A stretch of DNA of 58,611 bases from Bacteroidia bacterium (GCA_025054525.1 JANWZJ010000008.1:1-58611); one strand, 5' to 3'. Numbered from the stretch's first letter, positions 44,540-53,207 are shown. Numbers and translations: made by a program. The notes: generated from the sequence alone by a model not told the origin.

Positions 44540-45273
44540 GAAAACTCCACTAAAACTACGCTAATATTATCATCCCCTCCAGCGGCGTTGGCAGAGTCTA
44601 TGAGGCGTTGGGCTTTTACTTCAGGGATGTCCGGCGTTTCCAAAATAGTCTGAATTTCTTCATGAGTAAGCATAGAGTTGAGCCCATCAGAACATAGCAG
44701 GATTATGTCCCCAGTAGTTACAGAGATAGGCTCTGGGGCGACCTCTGGCTCTGGACGCGACGCCACTCCCAACGCCCGTAAAATGATATTCCGCCGAGGG
44801 TGATATTCAGCCTCTTGCGGTGTAAGAATGCCTTGCGATACTAAGAACTGCACATACGAATGGTCCATCGTTTTCTGATAGAGCTGACCCTGATGGTAGT
44901 AGTACAGGCGACTATCCCCTACATGCGCGTAATATACCCTGGGATGCTGATACAAGGCAAGCACACAAGTCGTACCCATCTTGCGATATTGGGGATAGGC
45001 TTGCGCGATTTTATAGATAGCAGCATTTGCTTCAAAGAGGGCTTTCTCTAACAGATTGGCGGGTGGCATAAAGGATGTTCTGCTAAAAAAATCTAAAATA
45101 GCCTCAATCGCTAACTCTGCGGCTTTCTCCCCTGCTTGATGCCCTCCCATTCCATCACATACGATCCAAAGGTCTCCGTACTTAGTCTTAGTATAAGCTA
45201 TTCTATCTTCGTTATGAGAGCGGATGCGCCCTGTATCGGAAAGAGCTGCTACTTTATGGCTGGTAATTGACAT
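44536..45273 (-). CDS. PP2C-family Ser/Thr protein phosphatase
   Basis: 245 aa, full PPM fold with the metal-binding Asp residues: SDTGRIRSHNEDRIAY, LWIVCDGMGGHQAGEKAA, YYAHVGDSRLYYYHQGQLYQ, and LLCSDGLNS followed by GGDDNISVVLVE. It is a soluble, metal-dependent phosphatase of the PstP/PrpC type. No Ser/Thr kinase is adjacent. It is the last gene of the polysaccharide export operon, with a 20-bp overlap to the cyclophilin gene. Confidence 0.94.
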   Translation of the reverse strand: MSITSHKVAALSDTGRIRSHNEDRIAYTKTKYGDLWIVCDGMGGHQAGEKAAELAIEAILDFFSRTSFMPPANLLEKALFEANAAIYKIAQAYPQYRKMGTTCVLALYQHPRVYYAHVGDSRLYYYHQGQLYQKTMDHSYVQFLVSQGILTPQEAEYHPRRNIILRALGVASRPEPEVAPEPISVTTGDIILLCSDGLNSMLTHEEIQTILETPDIPEVKAQRLIDSANAAGGDDNISVVLVEFS

Positions 45274-45859
45274 ATTTTTTGCGCAGGCGGCTAATCTTGT
45301 GTCGTTCTAAATAAGCCTGCATGGATAGATTCTGAAGGGGGCGGTCGCGACTGTCCCGAGGCACTACAGCCAAGCTTTCTGCTACCGCCATTCCCTCCAA
45401 AACTTTGCCAAACACCGTGTAGGCCCCATCCAGAAAAGGTGTTCCCTGAGCAGCGACAACGATATAAAATTGGCTACCGCTGGAGGCACGCTCGGGATTG
45501 ACAGCATCTGATAACCGAGCAGCCCCTAACGCTCCATAAGTGTGTTTCAGGTCAGGCCGTATTTCCGCTGGAATTGTATAGCCGGGCCCCCCCATTCCAT
45601 CATTCATGGGGTCTTCATCGCGAGAGTTAGGGTCTCCTCCTTGTACGACAAATCCCGGTATCACCCTATGAAAAGTCGTACCATTGTAAAAGCCTGAGCT
45701 TACTAAACGAAAGAAATTAGCCCGATGAAGGGGAGTCTGCCGGTAAACCTGCAGCTTGATAATACCCTTGGGGGTCTGGATTACGACAAGGGTATCCCAT
45801 TTCTGCGCAAAACCCCATACCCCACTAATGACGAGCCATCTCCAAACCTGCATAAGCAC
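45254..45859 (-). CDS. Cyclophilin-type peptidyl-prolyl isomerase, exported
   Basis: 201 aa (ATG 45859; ATG 45853 also possible). The N terminus VWRWLVISGVWGFA-Q looks like a signal peptide, so it should act in the periplasm. The cyclophilin core is complete: NFFRLVSSGFYNGTTFHRVIPGF, VQGGDPNSRD, GSQFYIVVA and FGKVLEGMAVAESL. It speeds cis-trans proline isomerisation in folding exported proteins. It overlaps folB by 35 bp and the PP2C gene by 20 bp. Confidence 0.93.
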   Translation of the reverse strand: MLMQVWRWLVISGVWGFAQKWDTLVVIQTPKGIIKLQVYRQTPLHRANFFRLVSSGFYNGTTFHRVIPGFVVQGGDPNSRDEDPMNDGMGGPGYTIPAEIRPDLKHTYGALGAARLSDAVNPERASSGSQFYIVVAAQGTPFLDGAYTVFGKVLEGMAVAESLAVVPRDSRDRPLQNLSMQAYLERHKISRLRKKYVNYQP

Positions 45860-46199
45860 TTTCCGCTAAGATACCAATTGGCGGATGCACTTTGTGGATT
45901 TGTATCCACACTTTGCGAACTTCCTGCCAACGCGCTAAAATCGCTTCGGCTACCCGCTGTACCACCTGCTCTAAAAGAAAACGCTCCCCCTTTAGCTCCT
46001 CTCGCAAGATTTCGGCTATGTCTCTGTAGTCTATTACGGGGTCTCTGCTTAGCGTGCCTTCATATTCCACCTCTACATCAGCCCGAAAGAGCCTGCCCAT
46101 CTTACGCTCCTCGGGAAGGTATCCCACATGGGCATAGATTTCTACGCCCCGTAGCCCTATGGTGCGGCAAACTGAAACATTTCTTTCTGGTCGTTCCAT
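45825..46199 (-). CDS. folB: Dihydroneopterin aldolase
   Basis: 124 aa. FolB fold: IGLRGVEIYAHVGYLPEERKMG at the N terminus, VIDYRDIAEILREELKGE in the middle with the substrate-binding Glu in FLLEQVVQRVA, and KVHPPIG near the C terminus. It converts dihydroneopterin to 6-hydroxymethyl-dihydropterin in folate synthesis. Its place inside a polysaccharide export operon, overlapped on both sides, is probably transcriptional convenience. No other folate gene is in the window. Confidence 0.9.
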   Translation of the reverse strand: MERPERNVSVCRTIGLRGVEIYAHVGYLPEERKMGRLFRADVEVEYEGTLSRDPVIDYRDIAEILREELKGERFLLEQVVQRVAEAILARWQEVRKVWIQIHKVHPPIGILAESAYAGLEMARH

Positions 46200-46645
46200 A
46201 CTAATCTCAGCGGCTGTACAAAGGTATCTTCTCTCTCAAGAACGGGCAAAGCTTGAATCACCCCCTCCCCCCGATCCAGCAGCCAACTATAGCCTCGCAC
46301 TGCTTCTGGACCTTGTCCTCTGACCCATCCAGTGTAATCATGATGGAGAAGAACCCTAACTTTTCTCTTGCGAAACTCCAGCATGATAAATCGCCTATGC
46401 GTTTGGGTCAGCTCCGAGTCGCAGGAAAAAAGGTATTCAGGAAACCCGTTTTGATTGAGGTCTAGGCGAACCCCTGGATGCAAGAGCTTAGAGGAACAGC
46501 CTAAAATCCGGCTGGCTTCTCCATGTGCATAGAGCAACTGGGCTTCGGGCGCCTGCTGCTGCCCCGTCTGCCATAGCGCCAGAGAGATTCCTACGATGCC
46601 CAGCAGAATACTAAGCAACCATACTTGTCCCCAACGCTCCTTCAT
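46157..46645 (-). CDS. Hypothetical membrane-anchored protein
   Basis: 162 aa. One N-terminal transmembrane or signal-anchor segment (WGQVWLLSILLGIVGISLAL) and a ~135-residue extracytoplasmic part. That part has DLNQNGFPEYLFSCD, a D-x-N/D-x-D/N-G-like loop similar to calcium-binding or FG-GAP repeats, then beta-rich sequence. Not assigned to a family. It overlaps folB by 43 bp and the PHP phosphatase by 4 bp in the same operon as the Wza/Wzc genes. Confidence 0.7.
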   Translation of the reverse strand: MKERWGQVWLLSILLGIVGISLALWQTGQQQAPEAQLLYAHGEASRILGCSSKLLHPGVRLDLNQNGFPEYLFSCDSELTQTHRRFIMLEFRKRKVRVLLHHDYTGWVRGQGPEAVRGYSWLLDRGEGVIQALPVLEREDTFVQPLRLVWNDQKEMFQFAAP

Positions 46646-47358
46646 AGCAAAGTAGGATTCAGAAAAGAGCTCAGTCTTTTGCGCAAAAGTTTATGTTGTA
46701 GAGCCTCCCGCACGGCGGGAATTTGCGCAGGACGATGCATATCGCTACCTACGAAACTAACCCAACCTTTTTCTAAAAGATATTCTGCGGCATGCACCGC
46801 TTTTTTCCCATAAGCATTTGCCAGTGATAGAAGGTTAATCTGGAGCGGAAGTCCGCGTTCATACCATTTCCGAAGGAGCTCACGGTCTGCATACTCATAA
46901 CGCTCTGGATGCGCAAGGACAGGGGTATATTCTGCTGCTTGAAGGTCAAAAAGAATCCGTTCCCACCACACAGGCAAATGCCAGAAATCTAACTCTACCA
47001 GTACATACCGCTTAGGACCGAAAGTACGCAGGTGTGGAATGCGGTCTTTGAGTTCTGGTTCTATGAGATATTCGGCAGCCGTAGTGAGGAAAATGGGTAT
47101 TTCTTGTTCTTGGATTTGAGAGGTGAGCTTCTGGTAGCTGGTCTCTATCTGTTCGGTGGTAGGATTCATGTAAGTGTTCTGATGAGGAGTAGCCACTACC
47201 TTCTGGTAGCCCATCTCCGCCCAGAAAAACATCATTTGAAGGGCTTCTTGCATAGTCGCAGCACCGTCATCTACGCCTGGAAGCACATGATTATGCACCT
47301 CCACTACTATCTCCACAGCGAGAGGAATGGGTATTGTTTTCTTAGAGAAAAACCACAT
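46642..47358 (-). CDS. PHP-type tyrosine phosphatase (CpsB/YwqE-like)
   Basis: 238 aa. PHP metal-site motifs are EVHNHVLPGVDDGAATMQEA, KVVATPHQNTYMNP, LAHPERYEY and VGSDMHRP. This is the manganese-dependent phosphatase family that removes phosphate from the Tyr tail of Wzc/CpsD-type kinases and so controls polysaccharide chain export. It follows the Wzc-like gene by 3 nt, which fits that pairing. Confidence 0.92.
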   Translation of the reverse strand: MWFFSKKTIPIPLAVEIVVEVHNHVLPGVDDGAATMQEALQMMFFWAEMGYQKVVATPHQNTYMNPTTEQIETSYQKLTSQIQEQEIPIFLTTAAEYLIEPELKDRIPHLRTFGPKRYVLVELDFWHLPVWWERILFDLQAAEYTPVLAHPERYEYADRELLRKWYERGLPLQINLLSLANAYGKKAVHAAEYLLEKGWVSFVGSDMHRPAQIPAVREALQHKLLRKRLSSFLNPTLL

Positions 47359-47361
47359 ATG

Positions 47362-49722
47362 CTACAAAGGAAGCCACTCTCTTACACGTTTCCACCAGGA
47401 AGTGGAGGATGGGTGGTAGTATTTTCGTTCGCCGTAGCTTCGGCCGTAGTAGCCGTAGCCATAGCCATAGCCATAGCGTGGGCGAGAAAGCTTAGTTCCA
47501 TTGAAGAGCAGATAGGTTTTCTTGAGATGGTGGAGCCGCACGACCTCTTCTAAATGATTTAGAAATGGAATACGCGAATAATCCGCACGGAAGATATACA
47601 GCGTGACGGCGTAGGGGAGATGCCGAAGGATAGTCAAGGTGTCCGGTACCAATCCCATCGGAGCTGTATCCAGCACGATATAGTCAAACTGCTTGGCATA
47701 TTCCAGAAGGAGTTCTGAGAAGGCGGAAGACTCCAACAGCTCTGGGGGATTAGGGGCTACGGGTCCAGCAGGCAATACAAAGAGATTTCGCTGTCCTATG
47801 CCAATAAGGGGATTAGGCTGGGAATGGCCATTGGCACGCTGCCGACTGAGCAGAATGGAAAGCCCATTCTCAAAGGTCCCAAGTTGTCGGGATAGAGAAG
47901 CCCTGCGTAAATCAGCATCCACTAATAGTGTGCGATAACCCGCCAGCGCATGCACATGCGCTATGCCTTGGGCTACAAAGGTTTTGCCTTCCCCACTGAC
48001 CGTGGACGTAACAATCACAATCCGCGGCGCATTCTCCTCCCATAAAAACCCTAACGCACTGCGCAGACTACGAAGAACCTCTAACTGAAGCGAAGAAAAA
48101 CTCATCGCACCTTTGACAGAGGAGTCATATGGAATTTCCCCCAGAACTGGCACTGGGGACATTTCCTCTATATCTACACGATAGGATATTTTCTGATTGA
48201 CAATCTCTTTCAGCAAGATGCCACCTATGCCCAAAACTATTCCCAAACCAATCGCCACCGCATACACCTGAACGGGATTGGGGGAAATAGGACCTCCCGG
48301 CAAACGCGGAGGCTGGGTGATCCGAATAGAGGATATTACAGCTTCTTTGTCAATAGACAGTTGAATCTTGCGCTCTAATAGGAGCTTGTAAATACTTTGC
48401 TTGAGATTAAGCTCTGTCTCCAAAACAGAAGCATGCCGCTCTAAAACTTGGGACTTGTAAGCTATTTCTCTACCTTGGTGAAGGTCATCATTTAGAAGCG
48501 CCACTAATATCCTATCTGACTTGATGATATCGTCCAGAGCATTAGCCAAATCCTGTACGAGTATCTCTAACTTTCTGTGAATTGGCTGTATCCAGAGAGA
48601 AGCAGGCTGATACACACGCAAGAGTTGATTGCGTCTCTCTATGAGGCTATTTATAGCTTGCACCGGTCCACTCAGGAACTGATTAGCGGTTGAAGAGGCA
48701 AAGAGCAACCCTGTAGGTGCTTCGGGTTTATTTCTTAGTGTATCTAAAAGTGAGCGAACTCTATTAGAGAGCTGCTTTAGCTCTTCCTGCTGAGTGGAAT
48801 AGCGACGATCACGCAAACGACCATATGCAGAAAAAGCCTCTTGCTTGCGATATGGCAAAAATAACATATCATTCTTCTGCTCAAAACGAAGGAGCGTATC
48901 TTGGGCTATGCCGGTTTCCTTTTGAATCATTTGTAGAAAAGTATCTATTTGAGCCAGGGCGCTCCGAAAGCGAGCCTGCTTGATGTATCGCTCATATTCG
49001 CGAGAAGTCTCTAATAGCGTATGCAGAAACTGCTGAGCCCGAGTAGCAGAGCGATCGGTAACGATGAGTTGGAGCACACTGATGCCCCTCTTGGGAATCA
49101 CACTCAAACGACTCTGCCAGTATGCTGTACTTACACTGGGGGACAAGTAACTTACTTGATAGATTGCACCCGCTGCAGGCGAGAAGCCTGTGAGCAAGAC
49201 TATTCTGAAACGCGTACCCCGCATAGTCTGCCAGCAGTTGAACTTGCCTTCGCCCCATACTGTATCCTCCACACCTATAGTGTAGAGGGAATCTTTCTGC
49301 AGCTGAATGCGAATAGGAAACTTTGACCAAAATATCTCTGAAGAGTTGGCTGAGTCTATCTCTATCTTGAAGGGAGCAGGGAAAACTAAACTTTGACCTA
49401 ATCGGCCTATAGAGTAAATTTCCCAATTGAGCTTAAGTCGGTTTACCGTCTCATGTACCAGCTCATAGCTAGTGAAAAGCTCCAAATAAGCATCCGATAA
49501 GCTCAGTACATCTATCCCTGATTCTTGCGAGCGTTGTGTGCCTATAATACTGCCTGAGAAATCAATCTGAACTACTGCATCACTACTATAAGTAGCCACC
49601 GTATATCGCAAGTAGGCCCACGCGCTCAAGAAAGACATAGATAAAGTGATGACAGGCCACCACCAGTTCCGTGTAATAATGATCAGTATCTTGCGCAGGT
49701 CCCATTCTCTTTGTACAGCCAT
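47362..49722 (-). CDS. Polysaccharide co-polymerase and tyrosine autokinase (Wzc-like)
   Basis: 786 aa. N-terminal Wzz domain with TM1 (RNWWWPVITLSMSFLSAWAY), a large coiled-coil periplasmic region (~60-470), TM2 (VYAVAIGLGIVLGIGGIL), then a BY-kinase domain with Walker A SGEGKT (about residue 570), LLVDADLRR (A') and YIVLDTAPMG (B). The C terminus has nine Tyr within ~22 residues, including four Y-G repeats, the expected autophosphorylation cluster. It sets chain length and gates export with the Wza-like protein upstream (3 nt), and is reversed by the PHP phosphatase downstream. Confidence 0.95.
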   Translation of the reverse strand: MAVQREWDLRKILIIITRNWWWPVITLSMSFLSAWAYLRYTVATYSSDAVVQIDFSGSIIGTQRSQESGIDVLSLSDAYLELFTSYELVHETVNRLKLNWEIYSIGRLGQSLVFPAPFKIEIDSANSSEIFWSKFPIRIQLQKDSLYTIGVEDTVWGEGKFNCWQTMRGTRFRIVLLTGFSPAAGAIYQVSYLSPSVSTAYWQSRLSVIPKRGISVLQLIVTDRSATRAQQFLHTLLETSREYERYIKQARFRSALAQIDTFLQMIQKETGIAQDTLLRFEQKNDMLFLPYRKQEAFSAYGRLRDRRYSTQQEELKQLSNRVRSLLDTLRNKPEAPTGLLFASSTANQFLSGPVQAINSLIERRNQLLRVYQPASLWIQPIHRKLEILVQDLANALDDIIKSDRILVALLNDDLHQGREIAYKSQVLERHASVLETELNLKQSIYKLLLERKIQLSIDKEAVISSIRITQPPRLPGGPISPNPVQVYAVAIGLGIVLGIGGILLKEIVNQKISYRVDIEEMSPVPVLGEIPYDSSVKGAMSFSSLQLEVLRSLRSALGFLWEENAPRIVIVTSTVSGEGKTFVAQGIAHVHALAGYRTLLVDADLRRASLSRQLGTFENGLSILLSRQRANGHSQPNPLIGIGQRNLFVLPAGPVAPNPPELLESSAFSELLLEYAKQFDYIVLDTAPMGLVPDTLTILRHLPYAVTLYIFRADYSRIPFLNHLEEVVRLHHLKKTYLLFNGTKLSRPRYGYGYGYGYYGRSYGERKYYHPSSTSWWKRVREWLPL

Positions 49723-49725
49723 ACC

Positions 49726-50499
49726 TCAGAATAATCGGAGGAACTGGGCAATCATGAATACCAAATTGAGAGATTGTATTACCGTAAAGATAACCATAAT
49801 GTTTTGAAGCTCTGTGCGAAAAACAACCTCGGGTCTATTCTGTAGGACAATAATATCATCCGCCTGCAGAAAGAAAAGATTACTTACTACCCGAGTGTCC
49901 CGAACGTCCACCATAAATACCTGTAGAGAGTCCCCGTATCGTCTGATTACTTTGACCCGGCTGTAATCTAACTGTCGCCATCCTTGCCCCCCCAAAACTG
50001 CCAGCATCTCCATGAAGGGAATACTTTTTCTATCCAAAAATATCCGACCCAAGGATACATCCCCATAGATGTAATAGGGGTATAACGGATAAAGCCTCAA
50101 CTGTGCATATCGGAATACCTTTTGAACTGCCTGTTCAATTACTTTATAGGCAGAGTCCAAGGTAAGTCCTCCTAATTTTATACTACCATACCAGCTTAGA
50201 TAAGCCAGACTATCCTCCATGACCCGAAGCGTATCTACGAGAAGGAACTGGGGATTTTGTCCTTCTTCGGGAGGGATTGGCTGGCGTAGTTCTAAGACGA
50301 GGCGAAAAAATTGTCCGGGTTGAATGACGGCATAAGAAGGGAGCACAGTAGGAGTTGGGCCGCTGGAGACCCAACCATGCCCTTGCCTGCGCAGTTGCTT
50401 CCGAAGTTGCGCATCGTAAGGTGTGCGGAATAAGACACTTCTGGCTCCACAGCCCAATAAGCCCAGCGCAGAGAGGAAAAGCAACGCCCTTAAGCCCAT
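49726..50499 (-). CDS. Polysaccharide export outer-membrane lipoprotein (Wza-like)
   Basis: 257 aa from ATG 50499 (signal with lipobox LLGC, Cys17), preferred to an upstream frame start because a promoter box lies 17 nt upstream. It has a Poly_export domain (SYAVIQPGQFFRLVL), then SLB-like repeats (LYPYYIYGDVSLG, MEMLAVLGGQGW), and a hydrophobic C-terminal helix (VIFTVIQSLNLVFMIAQFLR), which in Wza forms the outer-membrane pore. It is first in the export operon, 3 nt before the Wzc-like gene. Confidence 0.9.
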   Translation of the reverse strand: MGLRALLFLSALGLLGCGARSVLFRTPYDAQLRKQLRRQGHGWVSSGPTPTVLPSYAVIQPGQFFRLVLELRQPIPPEEGQNPQFLLVDTLRVMEDSLAYLSWYGSIKLGGLTLDSAYKVIEQAVQKVFRYAQLRLYPLYPYYIYGDVSLGRIFLDRKSIPFMEMLAVLGGQGWRQLDYSRVKVIRRYGDSLQVFMVDVRDTRVVSNLFFLQADDIIVLQNRPEVVFRTELQNIMVIFTVIQSLNLVFMIAQFLRLF

Positions 50500-50516
50500 C
50501 TTTGCCCTGTACAGTA

Positions 50517-50524
50517 CAAAATTA
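50517..50524 (-). promoter_or_regulatory. -7 box for the wza-wzc operon
   Basis: TAATTTTG on the minus strand, 17 nt before ATG 50499, directly downstream of the terminator at 50527-50559. Confidence 0.55.
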
Positions 50525-50526
50525 GA

Positions 50527-50559
50527 AAAAGGCACGGGAAATAATTTCCCATGCCTTTT
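50527..50559 (-). terminator. Intrinsic terminator of the coiled-coil lipoprotein gene
   Basis: Inverted repeat 50527-50542 / 50544-50559, 16-nt arms; the innermost bases form the loop. On the minus strand the single mismatch becomes a U-G pair and the stem ends in CCTTTTTCTAATTTT, a good U-tract. Confidence 0.7.
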
Positions 50560-50584
50560 CACACCTTTTCTACCCGGGGGTGGG

Positions 50585-51112
50585 TTATTTCTTCGCTCCG
50601 TATTTCTTCTTGACTTCTTCAGAGAGGGAGGAGATGCTATTCTTGAGCTCAGTCAGTTTGGTATTTAGGGCATCTACTTGAGAGGCAGCCGCATTCACTT
50701 CATTCTTGATGCCATCCCACTCTCCGGTGAGCTCTTCGTCCTTCTTTTGCTGGGTAGCCAGGCCATCTACGAAGCTCTGGGCTTTGCTCAGAGCGCTATT
50801 GACCTGCTCTTCCAGCTTGCCCACCTCTCCTACCAAGCCTTGAACGGCTTGGGTGATTTCCCCCACCTTACCGGACAAATCCTTGTCCTTCTCTACCTTT
50901 TCCCAGTTTTTGCCGAGTTCCTCCTTGAGGCTCGCAAAAGGGTCCTGCATTTTAGAAGCTTCATCCTTGAGGGCAGTCACCTTTTGCGTAGCATTCTTGA
51001 GGTCGGTCAGTTCTTGGGCTACTTTTCCTTTGAATGCTTCGCTAGGACCACTTGCGCAGCCCGTGATGACCCATAGAAGGGCCAGTCCGCTTGTCCAACT
51101 TACGTACCGCAT
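50585..51112 (-). CDS. Coiled-coil lipoprotein
   Basis: 175 aa from ATG 51112. Lipobox ITGC (Cys19). The mature part is almost all charged alpha-helix with heptads (KVAQELTDLKNATQKVTALK, KVGEITQAVQGLVGEVGKLE, DALNTKLTELKNSISSL) and ends KKKYGAKK. No enzyme motif. It looks like an abundant structural lipoprotein in the style of Lpp, perhaps spanning toward the cell wall by its basic C terminus; this is inference. Own promoter and own terminator, so monocistronic. Confidence 0.82.
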   Translation of the reverse strand: MRYVSWTSGLALLWVITGCASGPSEAFKGKVAQELTDLKNATQKVTALKDEASKMQDPFASLKEELGKNWEKVEKDKDLSGKVGEITQAVQGLVGEVGKLEEQVNSALSKAQSFVDGLATQQKKDEELTGEWDGIKNEVNAAASQVDALNTKLTELKNSISSLSEEVKKKYGAKK

Positions 51113-51132
51113 AGTGTGTGTGATTTTGGGCG

Positions 51133-51140
51133 CAAAGGTA
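51133..51140 (-). promoter_or_regulatory. -7 box for the coiled-coil lipoprotein
   Basis: TACCTTTG on the minus strand, 20 nt before ATG 51112. A TTTG lies 22 nt further upstream as a possible -33. Confidence 0.62.
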
Positions 51141-51154
51141 GGAGATTTCTCTCG

Positions 51155-51162
51155 CACTTTTG
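51155..51162 (+). promoter_or_regulatory. Imperfect -7 box for ruvA
   Basis: CACTTTTG, one mismatch from consensus, 8 nt before ATG 51171. Confidence 0.45.
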
Positions 51163-51170
51163 CAAATAGT

Positions 51171-51743
51171 ATGCTCACCCTGATTCGCGGGAGAGTGGCT
51201 TCCCTTTCCCCCCATCAAGTAATCATAGACATAGGAAACATAGGGATTCGGGTGCAAATTCCACTGCGCGCCTACGAATATCTCAAAACCCAAGAGCAAG
51301 CGACCCTGCATACCCTCCTATGGATGCCCCGGGAAGAAGGCGAACCTACCTTATATGGGTTTTTAGAGGAAGACGAGCGAGAACTTTTCCTGCGCTTGCT
51401 CAAAGTTCCGCATTTGGGTCCGCAGAAAGCCCTGCTATTACTTTCTCATTTTACACCAGCTCAACTTATAACCGCCATTCAGGTAGAAGACTCCCAGGCA
51501 CTCACACGCATTAAGGGAATCGGGTCTAAGTTAGCTGAGCGGATTGTGCTGGAGATGCGCGAACTGATTAAGGGACTTTCCTCCCACAACTTACCTCCTA
51601 CCTACCAGGATGCCTATGAAGGACTATTAGCTTTGGGATTTGCCCCCAATGAAGCTCAAAAGCGTCTCCAAACTGCTCTGCAGCGAGAACCTGATGCCTC
51701 TGCTGAACGGCTCATCCAACTTGCGCTTTCCAGTTCTTCTTAG
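51171..51743 (+). CDS. ruvA: Holliday junction branch migration protein RuvA
   Basis: 190 aa from ATG 51171 (LTLIRGRVASLSPHQVIIDI); the longer frame is antisense to the lipoprotein gene. N-terminal OB fold (1-63), helix-hairpin-helix region (VPHLGPQKALLLLSHF, RIKGIGSKLAERIVLEMREL), and C-terminal domain III that contacts RuvB (AYEGLLALGFAPNEAQKRL). It binds four-way junctions as tetramers and loads RuvB. Its TAG stop forms the first bases of the icd promoter box. Confidence 0.96.
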   Translation: MLTLIRGRVASLSPHQVIIDIGNIGIRVQIPLRAYEYLKTQEQATLHTLLWMPREEGEPTLYGFLEEDERELFLRLLKVPHLGPQKALLLLSHFTPAQLITAIQVEDSQALTRIKGIGSKLAERIVLEMRELIKGLSSHNLPPTYQDAYEGLLALGFAPNEAQKRLQTALQREPDASAERLIQLALSSSS

Positions 51744-51748
51744 CTTTG
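51741..51748 (+). promoter_or_regulatory. -7 box for icd, overlapping the ruvA stop
   Basis: TAGCTTTG, 7 nt before ATG 51756; its TAG is the ruvA stop codon. Confidence 0.6.
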
Positions 51749-51755
51749 CAGCGAT

Positions 51756-53207
51756 ATGAGCAAAGTACCTATTGCGGTAGCGTACGGGGATGGGATTGGT
51801 CCCGAGATTATGCAAGCTTGTCTGCACATCCTACAAGAAGCCGGAGCCGAGATTGAGCCCCATATTATTGAGATTGGTGAGAAAATCTACTTGCAGGGCT
51901 ATTCAGCGGGCATCACTCCCCAAGCCATAGAAACCCTGCGCCAAACAAAAGTATTCTATAAAGCTCCCATTACAACCCCTCAAGGCGGTGGCTATAAAAG
52001 CCTCAATGTTACCGTGCGTAAGCTCTTCAATCTCTTCGCCAACGTCCGTCCCTGCATCTCCTATCATCCTTATGTAGAGACAAACTTCCCCAAGTTAGAT
52101 GTCGTCATCGTGCGGGAAAATGAAGAAGACCTGTATGCAGGCATAGAGCACCGCCAAACCCCCAACGTGTATCAGTCCATCAAGCTCATTACTCGTCCTG
52201 GCACAGAACGCATCATACGATATGCATTTGAGTATGCCCGCGCTTATGGGCGCAAGAAAGTAACCTGCATGACTAAAGATAACATCATGAAGCTCACCGA
52301 TGGGCTTTTCCATAAGGTCTTTGATGAGATTAGCGCGCAATATCCCGATATTGAAAAAGAGCACTGGATTATAGACATAGGCAGCGCCAAACTGGCAGAT
52401 ACTCCCGAGCAGTTTGATGTAGTAGTAACGCTCAACTTATACGGCGACATTCTCTCGGATATGGTTGCTCAGATTGCTGGCTCGGTGGGCATGGCAGGTT
52501 CAGCGAATGTCGGCACTCACATGGCGATGTTTGAGGCGGTACATGGCTCGGCTCCCCGTCGCGCAGGACAGAACTTAGCCAACCCCTCTGGGCTCCTAAA
52601 TGCAGGCATTATGATGCTGGTGCACATCGGTCAAGCCGGCGTAGCCGAACGCATCCATAATGCTTGGCTGCGTACCTTAGAGGAGGGTTACCATACCTAT
52701 GATATTTATCGTGAAGGAATCTCCCGAGAGAAGGTAGGCACGCGCGAGTTTGCTCAAGCTGTGGCCCGAAACTTAGGTAAAATGCCAGAAAAGCTCACAC
52801 CCGTGCGATACGTGCAAGAAGGTAAAAACCCCGCTCGGATTGAGATACCTCCCTACCAGCCTGTCTCCCTACCTAAGAAAGAACTGGTCGGTGTGGATAT
52901 TTTTGTGCATTGGGGACCTGGCAGCCCCAAAGAACTCGCCGCTAAGATTCAATCTGTTCTTCCACCAGAGCTCAAACTCACGATGATCTCCAACCGAGGC
53001 ACAGCAGTTTGGCCCGAGACGATGGAGGAAACCTTCTTAGTGGAGCATTGGCGAACCCGTTTGCTGTCCCAGGGAGGACCTATTCGCCATGAAACTATTC
53101 TCCAGGCCCTCCAAGGCTATCAAAAGGCTGGGCTGGAGTTCATCAAGATGGAAAATCTCTATACTTTTAACGGCGAGGCAGGATTTTCCAAGGGGCAGGG
53201 AGAGTAG
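51756..53207 (+). CDS. icd: Isocitrate dehydrogenase, Thermus-like long form
   Basis: 483 aa. Beta-decarboxylating dehydrogenase with VAYGDGIGPEIM, ETPxG-like TTPQGGGYKSLNVTVRK (the phosphorylatable/isocitrate Ser loop), VVIVRENEEDLYAGIEH, CMTKDNIMKL, NLYGDILSDMVAQIAGSVG and FEAVHGSAP. The extra ~130 C-terminal residues (MISNRGTAVWPE ... MENLYTFNGEAGFSKGQGE) match the extended enzymes of Thermus thermophilus and Rickettsia. It oxidises isocitrate to 2-oxoglutarate, probably with NADP+; the cofactor is not proven from the motif alone. Monocistronic, with groES in its own unit downstream. Confidence 0.93.
   Translation: MSKVPIAVAYGDGIGPEIMQACLHILQEAGAEIEPHIIEIGEKIYLQGYSAGITPQAIETLRQTKVFYKAPITTPQGGGYKSLNVTVRKLFNLFANVRPCISYHPYVETNFPKLDVVIVRENEEDLYAGIEHRQTPNVYQSIKLITRPGTERIIRYAFEYARAYGRKKVTCMTKDNIMKLTDGLFHKVFDEISAQYPDIEKEHWIIDIGSAKLADTPEQFDVVVTLNLYGDILSDMVAQIAGSVGMAGSANVGTHMAMFEAVHGSAPRRAGQNLANPSGLLNAGIMMLVHIGQAGVAERIHNAWLRTLEEGYHTYDIYREGISREKVGTREFAQAVARNLGKMPEKLTPVRYVQEGKNPARIEIPPYQPVSLPKKELVGVDIFVHWGPGSPKELAAKIQSVLPPELKLTMISNRGTAVWPETMEETFLVEHWRTRLLSQGGPIRHETILQALQGYQKAGLEFIKMENLYTFNGEAGFSKGQGE

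Noticed and set aside
50853-51170. Longer start for ruvA
   Set aside because: Antisense to the coiled-coil lipoprotein; the RuvA OB fold begins at 51171.
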